Numbered from the stretch's first letter, positions 27,411 through 36,702 are shown. The stretch: DNA of 64,000 nucleotides from Blautia sp. Marseille-P3087 (GCF_900120195.1 NZ_LT635539.1:2654441-2718440), one strand, 5' to 3'. Numbers and translations are program-made. Notes: generated by a model from the letters alone, not told the origin.

Positions 27411-28802
27411 ATGGAAAGAAGAAATGCATGGCTTTCTTACAATGAAGCAGATGAAAAAGCCCTGGAGAAGCTGGCAAAGGATTATCGCACATTTCTCGAT
27501 AATGGAAAAACAGAACGTGAATGCGTGAGCGAACTGTCCAGAGAAGCGGAGGCTGCCGGTTATGTATCACTGGATAAAAAACTTGCTTCCGGTGAGAAGA
27601 TCCAGACAGGAGATAAAATTTATGCAGTCGGCATGAAAAAGATCATGGCACTGTTCCATATCGGAGAAGATCCGATGGAAAAAGGTATGAATATTCTGGG
27701 CGCACACATCGATTCTCCGCGTCTTGATGTGAAGCAGAATCCTTTATATGAAGATACAGATCTGACATATCTCGATACACATTATTATGGCGGTGTAAAG
27801 AAATATCACTGGGTAGCACTGCCGCTTGCAATTCATGGTGTGATCGTCAAAAAAGACGGTACAGTTGTAAACGTGACAGTTGGTGAAGCTGAGGATGATC
27901 CGGTTGTATATATCACCGATCTTCTGATCCATCTTGCAGGAAAACAGCTTCAGAAAAAAGCAGCAGAAGTAATTGAGGGCGAGAACCTTGACATTCTGAT
28001 TGGCAGCAGACCACTTAATGAGGAAAGTGATGAGAAGAAAAAAGAAGCAGTCAAAAACAATGTTCTTCGCATCCTGAAAGAAAAATATGATGTAGAGGAA
28101 GAAGATTTCCTTTCCGCAGAGCTTGAGATCGTTCCGGCAGGAAAAGCCCGTGACTGTGGACTTGACAGGAGCATGGTTGCAGCATACGGACAGGATGATC
28201 GCGTATGCGCATACACCTCCTTTGCAGCAATGATGGAAATGGAAACACCGAAACGTACAAGCTGCTGTCTGCTGACAGACAAAGAAGAGATTGGCAGCGT
28301 CGGAGCAACTGGCATGCAGTCCAGATTCTTTGAGAATACAGTCGCAGAGCTCCTTGGCGGAATGGGGTGTTATTCAGATCTTGCACTTCGCAGAACACTC
28401 GGCAATTCCTTTATGCTTTCTTCTGACGTAAGCGCAGGCTATGACCCGGCTTATGGTGAGTGCTTCGAAAAGAAAAATGCAGCATATCTTGGCCGTGGTA
28501 TCGTTCTTAACAAATTTACAGGAGCAAGAGGAAAATCCGGTTCCAATGATGCAAATGCAGAATACGTGGCAAAGGTACGCAAGGTTTTTGATGACAGCAA
28601 TGTTGCATTCCAGACAGCAGAACTTGGTAAAGTTGATGTCGGTGGCGGTGGAACGATCGCCTATATCGCTGCACTTTACGGTATGAATGTCATTGACAGT
28701 GGGGTGGCTGTTCTGAGCATGCATGCACCGTGGGAAGTGACAAGCAAGGCTGATATTTATGAGGTAGAAAAAGCATATAAGGCATTTCTTGAAAATGCAT
28801 AA
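27411..28802 (+). CDS. M18 family zinc aminopeptidase
   Basis: A 463-residue aminopeptidase of the M18 family (aspartyl aminopeptidase/aminopeptidase I), a cytosolic two-zinc enzyme that removes N-terminal residues from peptides. Metal and catalytic motifs are GAHIDSPRLDVKQNPLYED near residue 95, LTDKEEIGSVGATGMQ near 290, SSDVSAGYDP near 335 and VAVLSMHAPWEVTSKADIY near 435. ATG 27411 is preceded by GAAAGGTGGT; an upstream in-frame extension lacks support. It is followed 25 nt later by the exporter genes but is functionally unrelated. Confidence 0.93.
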   Translation: MERRNAWLSYNEADEKALEKLAKDYRTFLDNGKTERECVSELSREAEAAGYVSLDKKLASGEKIQTGDKIYAVGMKKIMALFHIGEDPMEKGMNILGAHIDSPRLDVKQNPLYEDTDLTYLDTHYYGGVKKYHWVALPLAIHGVIVKKDGTVVNVTVGEAEDDPVVYITDLLIHLAGKQLQKKAAEVIEGENLDILIGSRPLNEESDEKKKEAVKNNVLRILKEKYDVEEEDFLSAELEIVPAGKARDCGLDRSMVAAYGQDDRVCAYTSFAAMMEMETPKRTSCCLLTDKEEIGSVGATGMQSRFFENTVAELLGGMGCYSDLALRRTLGNSFMLSSDVSAGYDPAYGECFEKKNAAYLGRGIVLNKFTGARGKSGSNDANAEYVAKVRKVFDDSNVAFQTAELGKVDVGGGGTIAYIAALYGMNVIDSGVAVLSMHAPWEVTSKADIYEVEKAYKAFLENA

Positions 28803-28827
28803 AAGCTGACAGCAGAGGAGAACAAAA

Positions 28828-29541
28828 ATGGATGATACGTTAATCAAAGTAGAGGATTTGTGCAAGATTTACAATCCCGGCGAAAACGAAGTGCGGGCAC
28901 TGGATCATGTCAGCCTCGAAATCAAGAAGGGAGAACTGGTGGCAATTATCGGACAGTCCGGATCAGGCAAGTCGACATTTATGAATATGCTCGGCTGTCT
29001 GGACGTGCCGACATCCGGTAAATATTATCTGAATGGAACGGATGTGTCCGAAATGTCGGACAATGAATTGTCTGAGGTTCGAAACCGTGAGATCGGATTT
29101 ATCTTTCAGGGATTCAATCTGATCGCGAATCTGAATGCGATTGAAAATGTAGAACTGCCGCTGATCTACCGTGGCATTGACCGTAAGACAAGACATCATC
29201 TGGCAATCGATTCTCTGAAAATGGTCGGACTTGAGAAACGTATGGACCATAAACCGAGTGAGATGTCAGGAGGACAGCAGCAGCGTGTGGCGATCGCAAG
29301 GGCGATTGCTGCACAGCCGCCGGTTATTCTCGCGGATGAACCGACCGGAAATCTGGACTCTGCCTCAAGCAGGGAAATACTCGGAATTCTCAAAAAAATG
29401 CACAAAACTGGAAGAACGGTCATATTGATTACGCATGACAACGGAATTGCTGCACAGGCAAGACGCGTGGTGCGGATAATGGATGGCAAAATAGAATCAG
29501 ATATGATCAACCCGGATTTTGATCAGGAGGCAGCTGAATGA
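28828..29541 (+). CDS. ABC transporter ATPase, MacB/YknY type
   Basis: A 237-residue ATPase of the MacB/LolD/YknY group. Walker [13 protein letters not shown] near residue 41, signature [14 protein letters not shown] near residue 146, Walker [15 protein letters not shown]. It overlaps the adaptor gene by 4 nt. With the two following genes it forms a type VII (MacAB-like) mechanotransmission complex. Confidence 0.95.
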   Translation: MDDTLIKVEDLCKIYNPGENEVRALDHVSLEIKKGELVAIIGQSGSGKSTFMNMLGCLDVPTSGKYYLNGTDVSEMSDNELSEVRNREIGFIFQGFNLIANLNAIENVELPLIYRGIDRKTRHHLAIDSLKMVGLEKRMDHKPSEMSGGQQQRVAIARAIAAQPPVILADEPTGNLDSASSREILGILKKMHKTGRTVILITHDNGIAAQARRVVRIMDGKIESDMINPDFDQEAAE

Positions 29542-31355
29542 AGGTAAGTGGGAAAAAGAAAAAATCAAAAAAGAAGCTTGTGATCGGAGTCGGTATACTG
29601 GCGGTTGCTGCTGTGGCAGGTGCCAATATTTACGGAAGCAGAAATGCAGCAGAAAATGCAGTGCCACAGATTGAAGTAGTAAAAGCTGTACGTGATAATG
29701 TACAGCAAACAGTGGAAACCAGTGGAACGGTTGTAAGTGAAGAACAGAAGACTTATTTTTCACCTGTCAATGCGAAGGTTGATGTAGCTGATGTCAAAGA
29801 AGGCGAAACGGTAAAAGCAGGGACAAAGCTGATTGAATTTGACCAGAAGGATCTTGAGCGCGAAGAAAAGAAAGCAGAGCTGAATGTAAAAAGTGGAAAG
29901 CTGGATATGCAGAATACGCTGAATAAATCAGCTGAAGCTGTACAGAAGCAGCAGAATGCGCAGGGCAATGCTGCATCTTTGAAACAGCAGGTAGCTGCGC
30001 AGGAGGATTACATAGCAAATATAAAAGCAAGGATTTCTCAGGCAAATACGAATGCACAGGTGGCAGCAGCGCAGGAAGAGGCAAGAAAACAGGCGGATGC
30101 GACCGCGGCTCAGGCGGCTCGGGCAGAGGCTGTTCAGAAGGCATATGCGGCAGCGCAGAAGAAATATCAGAATGAGACACTGCCGGCATATCAGACGCAG
30201 CTGAATACGCTTGCTGATGAAATGAATCAGGCACAGACTACATACAATCAGACAGAAACAGATTATCAGATGGCATTCCAGACATGGAGCAGTGAGCAGA
30301 GTGATGAGAATGCCGCGGCTTTAGACGTGGCGGAGAGTGCCAGAAACGATGCGCAGATTGCATATCAGAATGCCAAAAGTGCCTATGAAGATTACAAGAC
30401 ACAGAAACCGGCAGCGCCTGCGATGAATGATGTAAACAGTGAAATCATTTCAGACGGAAACACGGCAGACAGTATTTTTTCAGATTCTGCGGAGACTGTT
30501 ACGAATAACGGTTCAGACACGACTGTGACGGCAGATACTTCTGCTCTGGAAGCTGAACTTGAAAAGGCAAGCAACACACTTGCTGAACTGCAGTCCAGAC
30601 TGTCTTCACAGCAGGCAGTTGCGGAGTCTGATCCATCAGCAGTCACTGCAGAAGAAAAAGAAAAGATGGAGATTACAAATAACCTTTCTGAACTGGATCA
30701 GATGTCTGCACAGGAACTTGTCGAGGCGGCGAAAAAGGGTATTAAAGCGGATTTTAACGGAGTCATCACAAAAGTTTCAGTAGTAGAAGGTGCAACGACT
30801 GCTCTCGGGACAGAACTTTTTACCCTTCAGAATACAGATAAGATAAATGTTAATGTCAATGTTTCTAAATATGATTATGACAAGCTGAAAGAAGGGCAGA
30901 GTGCAGATATTACTCTGGCCGGCAAGACGTATGAAGGCGAAGTAACAAGTATCAGCCATGTGGCAACACAGAATGAAAAAGGTGCATCGCTGATTTCGGC
31001 AGATGTGCGTATCAAAAATCCGGATGACGATATTTTCCTCGGTGTTGATGCAAAAGTAACAATTCATGCAGAAGAGGCCGATGATGTTGTGGTGCTTCCG
31101 TCAGAGGTAGTAAATATCGGAAAAGACGGTTCCTTCTGTTATGTTATTGAAAACGGTGTTATCACCAGAAGGGATATTACAACAGGAATCAGCTCAGACG
31201 ATTATGTAGAAGTGACAGAAGGGATCAAAGAGGGAGATGAGGTTATTCGAGACCTCGGCTCACTTGAAGAAGGAATGCAGGCAGAAGCGACTTTGTCTGA
31301 ATCTGCTGATAATGGAAGCCAGAGTAATCTGACAGATGCAGAGGAAGGTGCCTGA
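29538..31355 (+). CDS. HlyD/MacA-like adaptor with long coiled coil
   Basis: A 605-residue membrane-anchored adaptor. One N-terminal membrane segment (residues about 11-29), a biotinyl-lipoyl half-motif (VDVADVKEGETVKAGTKLIEFD near residue 75), then about 260 residues rich in Ala, Gln and Glu forming a long coiled-coil hairpin (to about residue 395). The second lipoyl half (FNGVITKVSVVEGATTALGTELFTL), a beta-barrel and the membrane-proximal domain follow. It is about 200 residues longer than typical YknX, the excess lying in the coiled coil. In a monoderm this hairpin probably spans the cell wall. Substrate unknown. Confidence 0.9.
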   Translation: MKVSGKKKKSKKKLVIGVGILAVAAVAGANIYGSRNAAENAVPQIEVVKAVRDNVQQTVETSGTVVSEEQKTYFSPVNAKVDVADVKEGETVKAGTKLIEFDQKDLEREEKKAELNVKSGKLDMQNTLNKSAEAVQKQQNAQGNAASLKQQVAAQEDYIANIKARISQANTNAQVAAAQEEARKQADATAAQAARAEAVQKAYAAAQKKYQNETLPAYQTQLNTLADEMNQAQTTYNQTETDYQMAFQTWSSEQSDENAAALDVAESARNDAQIAYQNAKSAYEDYKTQKPAAPAMNDVNSEIISDGNTADSIFSDSAETVTNNGSDTTVTADTSALEAELEKASNTLAELQSRLSSQQAVAESDPSAVTAEEKEKMEITNNLSELDQMSAQELVEAAKKGIKADFNGVITKVSVVEGATTALGTELFTLQNTDKINVNVNVSKYDYDKLKEGQSADITLAGKTYEGEVTSISHVATQNEKGASLISADVRIKNPDDDIFLGVDAKVTIHAEEADDVVVLPSEVVNIGKDGSFCYVIENGVITRRDITTGISSDDYVEVTEGIKEGDEVIRDLGSLEEGMQAEATLSESADNGSQSNLTDAEEGA

Positions 31356-32587
31356 TGGGCGGTTTATTTGAATATATAAAAATGGCTGTTCAGAATATCC
31401 GTGCCAATAAAGGACGTTCCTTTCTGACGATGCTGGGTATTATTATCGGTATTGCGTCGGTTATTGCAATCGTTTCTATCGGCGAAGGAACCAAAAATCA
31501 GATGAACAGTGAAATTGACGGTATCGGTGGCGGGCAGATTGCAGTCAGTGTCAGTAATGATGCAATAACAGAATCGGAGTTTATCACGGCAGAGGATGTG
31601 CAGGCCGTCCGGGAGATCGATACCATAGAGGGAGTCAATGTGTCGGAGAGTTATGATGGAGAAACTGTGACAGGAAAAGGAAATTTTTCCATCATGCTGA
31701 CGGCAGAAGGTCCGGATGCAAAGCTGCTCAATAATTCCGAGATGAAATATGGAAACTATTTTGGCGAAAATGAGATAGAGGAAGGTAAAAATGTATGTGT
31801 GATTTCGGATGCTGATGCAAAGCGTCTGTTTGGGACAGATGACGTTGTGGGAATGAATCTCGATATCACCTGCTATGATTCATCAAAATCTTTTCGCATC
31901 ATGGGTGTGACAACACAAAAGGAAAATGGAACGTTTGTCAGCTATACATATGATGGGATGCCTGTTACTGTCAATATCCCATATTCGTCTATGGAAGATC
32001 TGGTCGGCGCGACGGATGAGTTTTATTCACTGATGATACAGGGAGATAAAACGCTGGATTCTCAGATTATTGCAGATCAGGTAGTACACGTACTTGAAAA
32101 ACGTCATCAATGTGCAGGTGAAGAGTATTTTCAGGTGCAGAGTTTTCAGGATGTGATGCAGTCAATGAATGAAATGCTTGGTATGGTGACTGCTTTTATT
32201 TCGTTTGTTGCAGGAATTTCGCTTCTGGTTGGCGGTATTGGTGTTATGAATATTATGCTTGTTTCAGTTACCGAAAGGACAAGAGAGATCGGCATCCGTA
32301 AATCCCTTGGCGCAAAGACTTCCTCAATTATGCTTCAGTTTCTTGCAGAAGCTGCGATACTGACGGTAATCGGCGGTCTGATTGGAATTATATTGGGAAT
32401 ACTGGCAGCATATGGAATCTGTTCTGTCATAAGCGGAAGTATCGGAATGACGATCATCCCGGGAATCAGTCCGACTGTGATTTTTGTAGCAACATTGTTC
32501 TCCTGTGCAGTCGGTGTGTTTTTTGGTATTTATCCGGCGAAAAAAGCGGCGCGTCTGAGCCCAATCGAAGCGTTAAGGAGAAATTAA
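31355..32587 (+). CDS. MacB/FtsX-type ABC permease, YknZ-like
   Basis: A 410-residue permease with the MacB layout: membrane segment 1 (residues about 22-45, MLGIIIGIASVIAIVSIGEG), a large extracellular domain (about 50-275), and three C-terminal membrane segments with VTERTREIGIRKSLGAK near residue 305. It starts at the last base of the adaptor stop codon, so the three genes are coupled. It likely exports peptides or antimicrobial compounds. Confidence 0.94.
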   Translation: MGGLFEYIKMAVQNIRANKGRSFLTMLGIIIGIASVIAIVSIGEGTKNQMNSEIDGIGGGQIAVSVSNDAITESEFITAEDVQAVREIDTIEGVNVSESYDGETVTGKGNFSIMLTAEGPDAKLLNNSEMKYGNYFGENEIEEGKNVCVISDADAKRLFGTDDVVGMNLDITCYDSSKSFRIMGVTTQKENGTFVSYTYDGMPVTVNIPYSSMEDLVGATDEFYSLMIQGDKTLDSQIIADQVVHVLEKRHQCAGEEYFQVQSFQDVMQSMNEMLGMVTAFISFVAGISLLVGGIGVMNIMLVSVTERTREIGIRKSLGAKTSSIMLQFLAEAAILTVIGGLIGIILGILAAYGICSVISGSIGMTIIPGISPTVIFVATLFSCAVGVFFGIYPAKKAARLSPIEALRRN

Positions 32588-32633
32588 GTGAATTGATTTT
32601 ATAAAATATAGGAAAATGTAAGTGAAGAACAAT

Positions 32634-32674
32634 AACGAATCTGGATTAAGAGACAGATTCGTTATTTGTTTTTT
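32634..32674 (+). terminator. terminator of the exporter operon
   Basis: AACGAATCTG (32634-32643) pairs with CAGATTCGTT (32654-32663), followed by ATTTGTTTTTTAC. Confidence 0.88.
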
Positions 32675-32696
32675 ACGGTTTTTTCCCTGTATTTGT

Positions 32697-33569
32697 TTAA
32701 CTACACATATGACATGATTTACATGCGGACGGTGCGGTCGCACAGCCGCCGAGTGCAGTTTCTCGCAGTTCAGCCGGAAGTTTTTTGCCGACGGTGTACA
32801 TGACGTTGATCATTTCATCGAGTGGAATCAGCTGTGTGATTCCGGCAAGCGCCATTTCTGCGGCAACGAGGGCATTTGCAACACCGGCGGCATTGCGGTT
32901 CTGGCATGGATATTCGACAAGACCACCTACCGGGTCACAGACCAGTCCGAGCATATTCATGAGAACAGTAGAAGCCGCGTAGGTACACTGTTTTGAGGTG
33001 CCGCCCAGCAATTCCGTAGCAGCAGAAGCAGCCATGGCAGCTGCAATTCCGGTCTCTGCCTGACAGCCGCCGACAGCGCCTGCGACTGTGGCATTTCTCA
33101 TTGCAAGATAACCGATCGCACCGGCATTAAAAAGCGCCTGCTGAATCTGTTCATCAGAAAAATGATAATGTTTCTGGACAGCCAGAAGAAGTCCGGGTAC
33201 GATTCCGGCGGAACCGGCAGTCGGAGAGGCAACGATCAGCCCCATGGAAGCATTTGTCTCAAGTGTTGCCATGGCATAAGTGATCGCGTCATCCAGAAGA
33301 TTACCGCAGATACTTTTGCCGGAAGTTTGATGTAAGGAAAGTTTTTTTGCCTCACCGCCAATCAGGCCGCCCATAGATTTGACTGGTTTTTTGACTGGAG
33401 AAAAAGCAGCGTCTTTCATAATTTCCAATACACGTGCCATACGTGCATCTACATCTTCGGCAGTCGTTTCTCCGAGGATGATCTCACGCTGACGCATAAT
33501 TTCAGAAATCGGAAGATTTTTTTCTGTACATAATGTCAGAAGTTCTACAGCATTTTTAAATTCTTTCAT
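32697..33569 (-). CDS. sdaAA: L-serine dehydratase, iron-sulfur dependent, alpha subunit
   Basis: A 290-residue catalytic subunit of the [4Fe-4S] L-serine dehydratase, which converts L-serine to pyruvate and ammonia. Cluster-related cysteines lie in GKSICGNLLDD, GLVCDPVGGLVEYPCQNRN and the C-terminal GGCATAPSACKSCHMCS. It lies 12 nt after the beta subunit gene in the same operon. The enzyme is oxygen-sensitive, in keeping with an anaerobe. Confidence 0.96.
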   Translation of the reverse strand: MKEFKNAVELLTLCTEKNLPISEIMRQREIILGETTAEDVDARMARVLEIMKDAAFSPVKKPVKSMGGLIGGEAKKLSLHQTSGKSICGNLLDDAITYAMATLETNASMGLIVASPTAGSAGIVPGLLLAVQKHYHFSDEQIQQALFNAGAIGYLAMRNATVAGAVGGCQAETGIAAAMAASAATELLGGTSKQCTYAASTVLMNMLGLVCDPVGGLVEYPCQNRNAAGVANALVAAEMALAGITQLIPLDEMINVMYTVGKKLPAELRETALGGCATAPSACKSCHMCS

Positions 33570-33581
33570 GATTTTCCCTCC

Positions 33582-34250
33582 TTACATCTGCACGATCATA
33601 ACTTCGTGGATATTCTGGTTCAAACGAATCGTATCGTCGATATCCTCCGGAAGATGTCCGTCTGATTCTACGATCGTATAAGCAATTTCACCTTTGGACT
33701 CGCGGAAAAGACGCATAAAGGCGATATTGACGTTGCGGTCGCTGAGGCATTTGGTGATGTATGCCACAACTCCGGGTTTGTCCTGATGAGTTACGATTAC
33801 AGCACTGTATTCGCCCGTGAAATCAACCTGTACGGAATTAATCTTTACGATGCGTACTTTGCCACCGCCGAGTGATTCACCGCGGACAGTCATTTCCTGA
33901 TTTTTTTCGTTGATCATATGAATATCAACTGTATTTGGGTGTACATCCGTCTCGATTTCATTTGTTGTGAATGAAAAGGCAAGTCCATTATGGTCTGCAA
34001 TTTCGAAAGAATTTCGGATGCGCATATCGTCTGTGGCAAATCCCATGATACCGCCGAGCAGAGCTCGATCCGTTCCGTGGCCTTTGTAGGTGCGGGCAAA
34101 TGAGCCGTAAAGAGTAAATTCTATTTTTTTCAGAGGCCCGTTGATCATTTTCTGCGCAAGAAAACCAATGCGGGCGGCGCCGGCTGTGTGGGAGCTGGAC
34201 GGACCGATCATATTTGGCCCCATGACATCGAATACACTGATAAAAGACAT
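33582..34250 (-). CDS. sdaAB: L-serine dehydratase, iron-sulfur dependent, beta subunit
   Basis: A 222-residue partner of SdaAA. The N-terminal domain has FDVMGPNMIGPSSSHTAGAARIGF, the serine-binding signature, and the C-terminal ACT domain (residues about 148-222) contains VIVTHQDKPGVVAYI. First gene of the pair, about 250 nt downstream (reading leftward) from the tRNA-Arg region. Confidence 0.96.
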   Translation of the reverse strand: MSFISVFDVMGPNMIGPSSSHTAGAARIGFLAQKMINGPLKKIEFTLYGSFARTYKGHGTDRALLGGIMGFATDDMRIRNSFEIADHNGLAFSFTTNEIETDVHPNTVDIHMINEKNQEMTVRGESLGGGKVRIVKINSVQVDFTGEYSAVIVTHQDKPGVVAYITKCLSDRNVNIAFMRLFRESKGEIAYTIVESDGHLPEDIDDTIRLNQNIHEVMIVQM

Positions 34251-34505
34251 GTTCGTTCTCCTTAAAATTTGTATAAAAATAGTGTTTACATTTATGCAAA
34301 AAAATACAATTGATGTCCTTGTGATTGTATTGTATCATTCCCTGAGGAAGGAAGCAAATTTATTAAAAGGAAAGTAGCAGAATAGAATATATAAAACTGT
34401 TTAAAATAAAAAATAAAAAAATTTAAAAAAGGTGTTGACAAATTGCTCTATTTACAGTAGAATACATTTTGTTGTGAGCGACAAGTACTTGCAAATCAAT
34501 AAAAT
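34251..34505. promoter_or_regulatory. divergent AT-rich region with consensus tRNA-Arg promoter
   Basis: Rightward TTGACA (34435-34440), a 17-nt spacer and TAGAAT (34458-34463) drive tRNA-Arg. The remainder is AT-rich and must hold the leftward sdaAB promoter; no clear boxes for it were picked out. Confidence 0.75.
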
Positions 34506-34579
34506 GTGCGTTTAGCTCAGCTGGATAGAGCGTTTGGCTACGGACCAAAAGGTCGGGGGTTCGAATCCTCTAACGCACG
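34506..34579 (+). tRNA. tRNA-Arg (ACG)
   Basis: Acceptor GTGCGTT/AACGCAC, anticodon ACG in TTTGGCTACGGACCAAA, T arm GGTTCGAATCC. The last 13 nt (CCTCTAACGCACG) are repeated at 34705-34717. Confidence 0.97.
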
Positions 34580-34590
34580 TCATATAAAAA

Positions 34591-34625
34591 ATGGGACAGG
34601 ACATAAAGTCTTGTCCCATTTTTTA
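34591..34625 (+). terminator. terminator after tRNA-Arg
   Basis: ATGGGACA-G-GAC pairs with GTC-T-TGTCCCAT, followed by TTTTTT. Confidence 0.88.
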
Positions 34626-34676
34626 TTCGAGTCCGGGTCGGACTCGAACGGGGTCGATCTGTATTTCATTTCGGTC

Positions 34677-34717
34677 GCTGCTGCGTGCCACTGGCACGCA
34701 GCAGCCTCTAACGCACG
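34677..34717. repeat. 29-bp palindrome plus copy of tRNA-Arg 3' end
   Basis: GCTGCTGCGTGCCA and its perfect complement flank a single C (34677-34705). They run into CCTCTAACGCACG (34705-34717), an exact copy of the last 13 bases of tRNA-Arg. A second hairpin GAGTCCG/CGGACTC lies at 34629-34645. The pattern is that of an attachment-site scar. Confidence 0.7.
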
Positions 34718-34728
34718 CTTTGACGAAA

Positions 34729-34769
34729 GGCTGGAAACCTTGAAAAAACAATGGTTTCCGGCCTTTTTT
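34729..34769 (+). terminator. second terminator downstream of the tRNA-Arg copy
   Basis: GGCTGGAAACC (34729-34739) pairs with GGTTTCCGGCC (34753-34763), followed by six T. It may be the original tRNA-Arg terminator, separated from the gene by the 138-bp scar. Confidence 0.8.
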
Positions 34770-34830
34770 GTACTTGTCAATTTGAGTTCGAACCTGTGAC
34801 TTCCTGTGACAAGGGAATTTTGGATAAAAT

Positions 34831-35357
34831 CAGTTGGAAAAATGCCTTTTCCATGATACTCAGACTTTCATCAGGAGTCAGTGGATTGTATATATACCCT
34901 AATGTTGTTGTGGTGTTGTGTAGAAGATGACTGCGAGAGGAGTAAGTTGTCTGGAGGTCAACGAAAATATAGGTGCCGAATGACTATGGAAAGGATAAGC
35001 TGTTTGGAGACCAACCAAAATTGTGGTGCTAGATGACCTGGGAAAGAGTCAGTCTGCTGGAAACCAACATGATTTAGATAAAATGGTTGGCCAGTGATAG
35101 AGCAAGTATCTTGCAGGTCATTGAAGGTAATAAAATTGGATGGTTTGTATATGAGCAACACCAATTTAAGCCAATAAAATGAATATATAATGGTCTCTAT
35201 AATTAAAATGATTTTACCAAAAAAATCAGGAAAATACGATAGAAAAAACTGCTATTGTGAGAATTAATTGCGGATGAAGTGAAGATATTTGTTAGCTTTA
35301 TAAAATATACATGTTATAATAGAACTATATTAAATAATAAGCAAGGGAGCATGTAAT
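34831..35357 (+). repeat. non-coding arm of a long duplication, with 53-nt tandem repeats
   Basis: About 525 bp before the nitroreductase gene recur, nearly identical, at 59322-59845. Inside are three tandem 53-nt units starting at 34927, 34980 and 35033. Each can be read as a short peptide of the form MTxERxSxLExN, but each unit ends in a stop, so this looks like a decayed coiled-coil repeat gene. The nitroreductase promoter (TATAAT at 35315-35320) is at the right end. Confidence 0.8.
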
Positions 35358-35858
35358 ATGAACAGTATTTTTCACAGAATCAGTGTAAGAAAATATGAAG
35401 ATAGACCAGTAGAAAAGGAAAAAATCATGGAGATTCTGAAGGCGGGAATGCAGGCACCAAGTGCATGTAATCAGCAACCATGGGAATTTTACGTGGTGAC
35501 AGATAAAGAAAAAATCCAGAAATTATCCAAAGTAACACCATATACCGGCTGTGCGGCAGGGGCACCGGTAGTCATCGTTCCGGTGTATCATACAGAAGGT
35601 CTTGTTGCGCCATCTTTTGCGCAGATTGATATGGCAATTGCGCAGGAGAATATCTGGCTGGAAACAGATGCGCAGGGTCTTGGCGGTGTATGGTTTGGTA
35701 TCGCACCGATGGAGGATCGAATGGAAGAAATACACAGCCTTCTGGAACTTCCGGAAAATGTGAAAGTATTTTCTATGTTTGCACTGGGATATCCGGCAGA
35801 AACAAGACCTCAGCAGAATCGTTTTGAGCCTGAAAGAATACATTTCATAGAAAAATAA
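35358..35858 (+). CDS. nitroreductase family protein, copy 1
   Basis: A 166-residue FMN-dependent oxidoreductase of the nitroreductase superfamily. Conserved features are SVRKYEDRPVE with the FMN-phosphate-binding Arg near residue 10, MQAPSACNQQPWEFYVV near residue 35, AIAQENIWLETDAQGLGGVWFG near residue 95 and ALGYPAE near residue 145. Electron acceptor unknown. SD AAGGGAG precedes the ATG. A paralogue differing at few positions lies at 59846. The isochorismatase-family gene follows 34 nt later and is likely co-transcribed. Confidence 0.93.
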   Translation: MNSIFHRISVRKYEDRPVEKEKIMEILKAGMQAPSACNQQPWEFYVVTDKEKIQKLSKVTPYTGCAAGAPVVIVPVYHTEGLVAPSFAQIDMAIAQENIWLETDAQGLGGVWFGIAPMEDRMEEIHSLLELPENVKVFSMFALGYPAETRPQQNRFEPERIHFIEK

Positions 35859-35892
35859 AAAGTTATTACGGATAATAGAGGGAGAGAAATTT

Positions 35893-36414
35893 ATGCAGGA
35901 TATTTTAGTTGTGGTAGATATGCAGAATGATTTCATTGATGGCACTCTTGGGACAAAAGAAGCTGTCACAATCGTTCCAAAAGTAGAAGAGAAAATCAGA
36001 AATTTTAAAGGAACGGTTCTTTTTACACGGGATACCCATGAAACATGGTATCTGGACACGCAGGAGGGGAAGAAACTGCCGGTACCACACTGTATCCGGA
36101 ACACAGAAGGCTGGCAGATCAGAAATGAACTGGATAGCCTCAGAAAAACAGAACCGATTGACAAAGAAACTTTTGGTTCTACAGATCTGGCTGCTGAGCT
36201 GGTGGCAATGAACATTGATGATGAAATAGGAAGCATTACATTTGTTGGCCTTTGCACGGATATCTGCGTGATTTCCAATGCGCTTCTGGTAAAAGCAGCT
36301 CTTCCGGAAGTTCCGATCATAGTAGACGCGGCATGTTGTGCAGGAGTGACACCGGAAAGTCATGAAAATGCATTGAACGCTATGAAAATGTGCCAGATCG
36401 ATATTGTCAGATGA
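35893..36414 (+). CDS. cysteine hydrolase, isochorismatase/nicotinamidase family
   Basis: A 173-residue cytosolic hydrolase. The catalytic Asp lies in VVDMQNDFIDG at residue 9, and the nucleophilic Cys is within GLCTDICVISNAL near residue 121. The KETFGSTD segment carries the likely catalytic Lys. Size and motifs fit PncA-like nicotinamidases or related amidases; the exact substrate is open. A frameshifted, internally deleted copy lies at 58118-58287, so the pair was duplicated with the nitroreductase. Confidence 0.9.
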   Translation: MQDILVVVDMQNDFIDGTLGTKEAVTIVPKVEEKIRNFKGTVLFTRDTHETWYLDTQEGKKLPVPHCIRNTEGWQIRNELDSLRKTEPIDKETFGSTDLAAELVAMNIDDEIGSITFVGLCTDICVISNALLVKAALPEVPIIVDAACCAGVTPESHENALNAMKMCQIDIVR

Positions 36415-36702
36415 AATTTAAACAGAATATCACAATAATATATGATTGACTAATCATTAATATAAGTCCATTGCTTGTGTGAGTAGTGGACTTTTTTGCG
36501 TAATAGGAAATTACTCCGTAATGTTCCTATTACACAAAAACGCTCCGCGAGGATGCGACCAGATGCATGAGGAATATGTCTGCTGAAGCAGACTGCATCT
36601 GGCGCGCAAAGCGTAGCAAGTCCCTCAAAGATTGAGGGATTCAGGGAGTTTGAAGCGGACTTGTCCGCTTTGATCATTTTATAAAGAAATTTGAATTTTT
36701 TT
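36415..36702. repeat. hairpin-rich intergenic element
   Basis: AGTCCA/TGGACT (36466-36488) followed by TTTTTT resembles a terminator for the preceding genes. Then CCAGATGCA/TGCATCTGG (36559-36602) encloses GTCTGCT/AGCAGAC with a 10-nt left bulge, the same architecture as 25207-25252. TCCCTCAA/TTGAGGGA and AAGCGGAC/GTCCGCTT (36653-36670) follow. No coding frame of note. Confidence 0.7.

Noticed and set aside
34958..35164. 68-codon minus-strand frame and its counterpart at 59387-59593
   Set aside because: The two duplicated blocks give different proteins in different frames, so the frame is not what is conserved.
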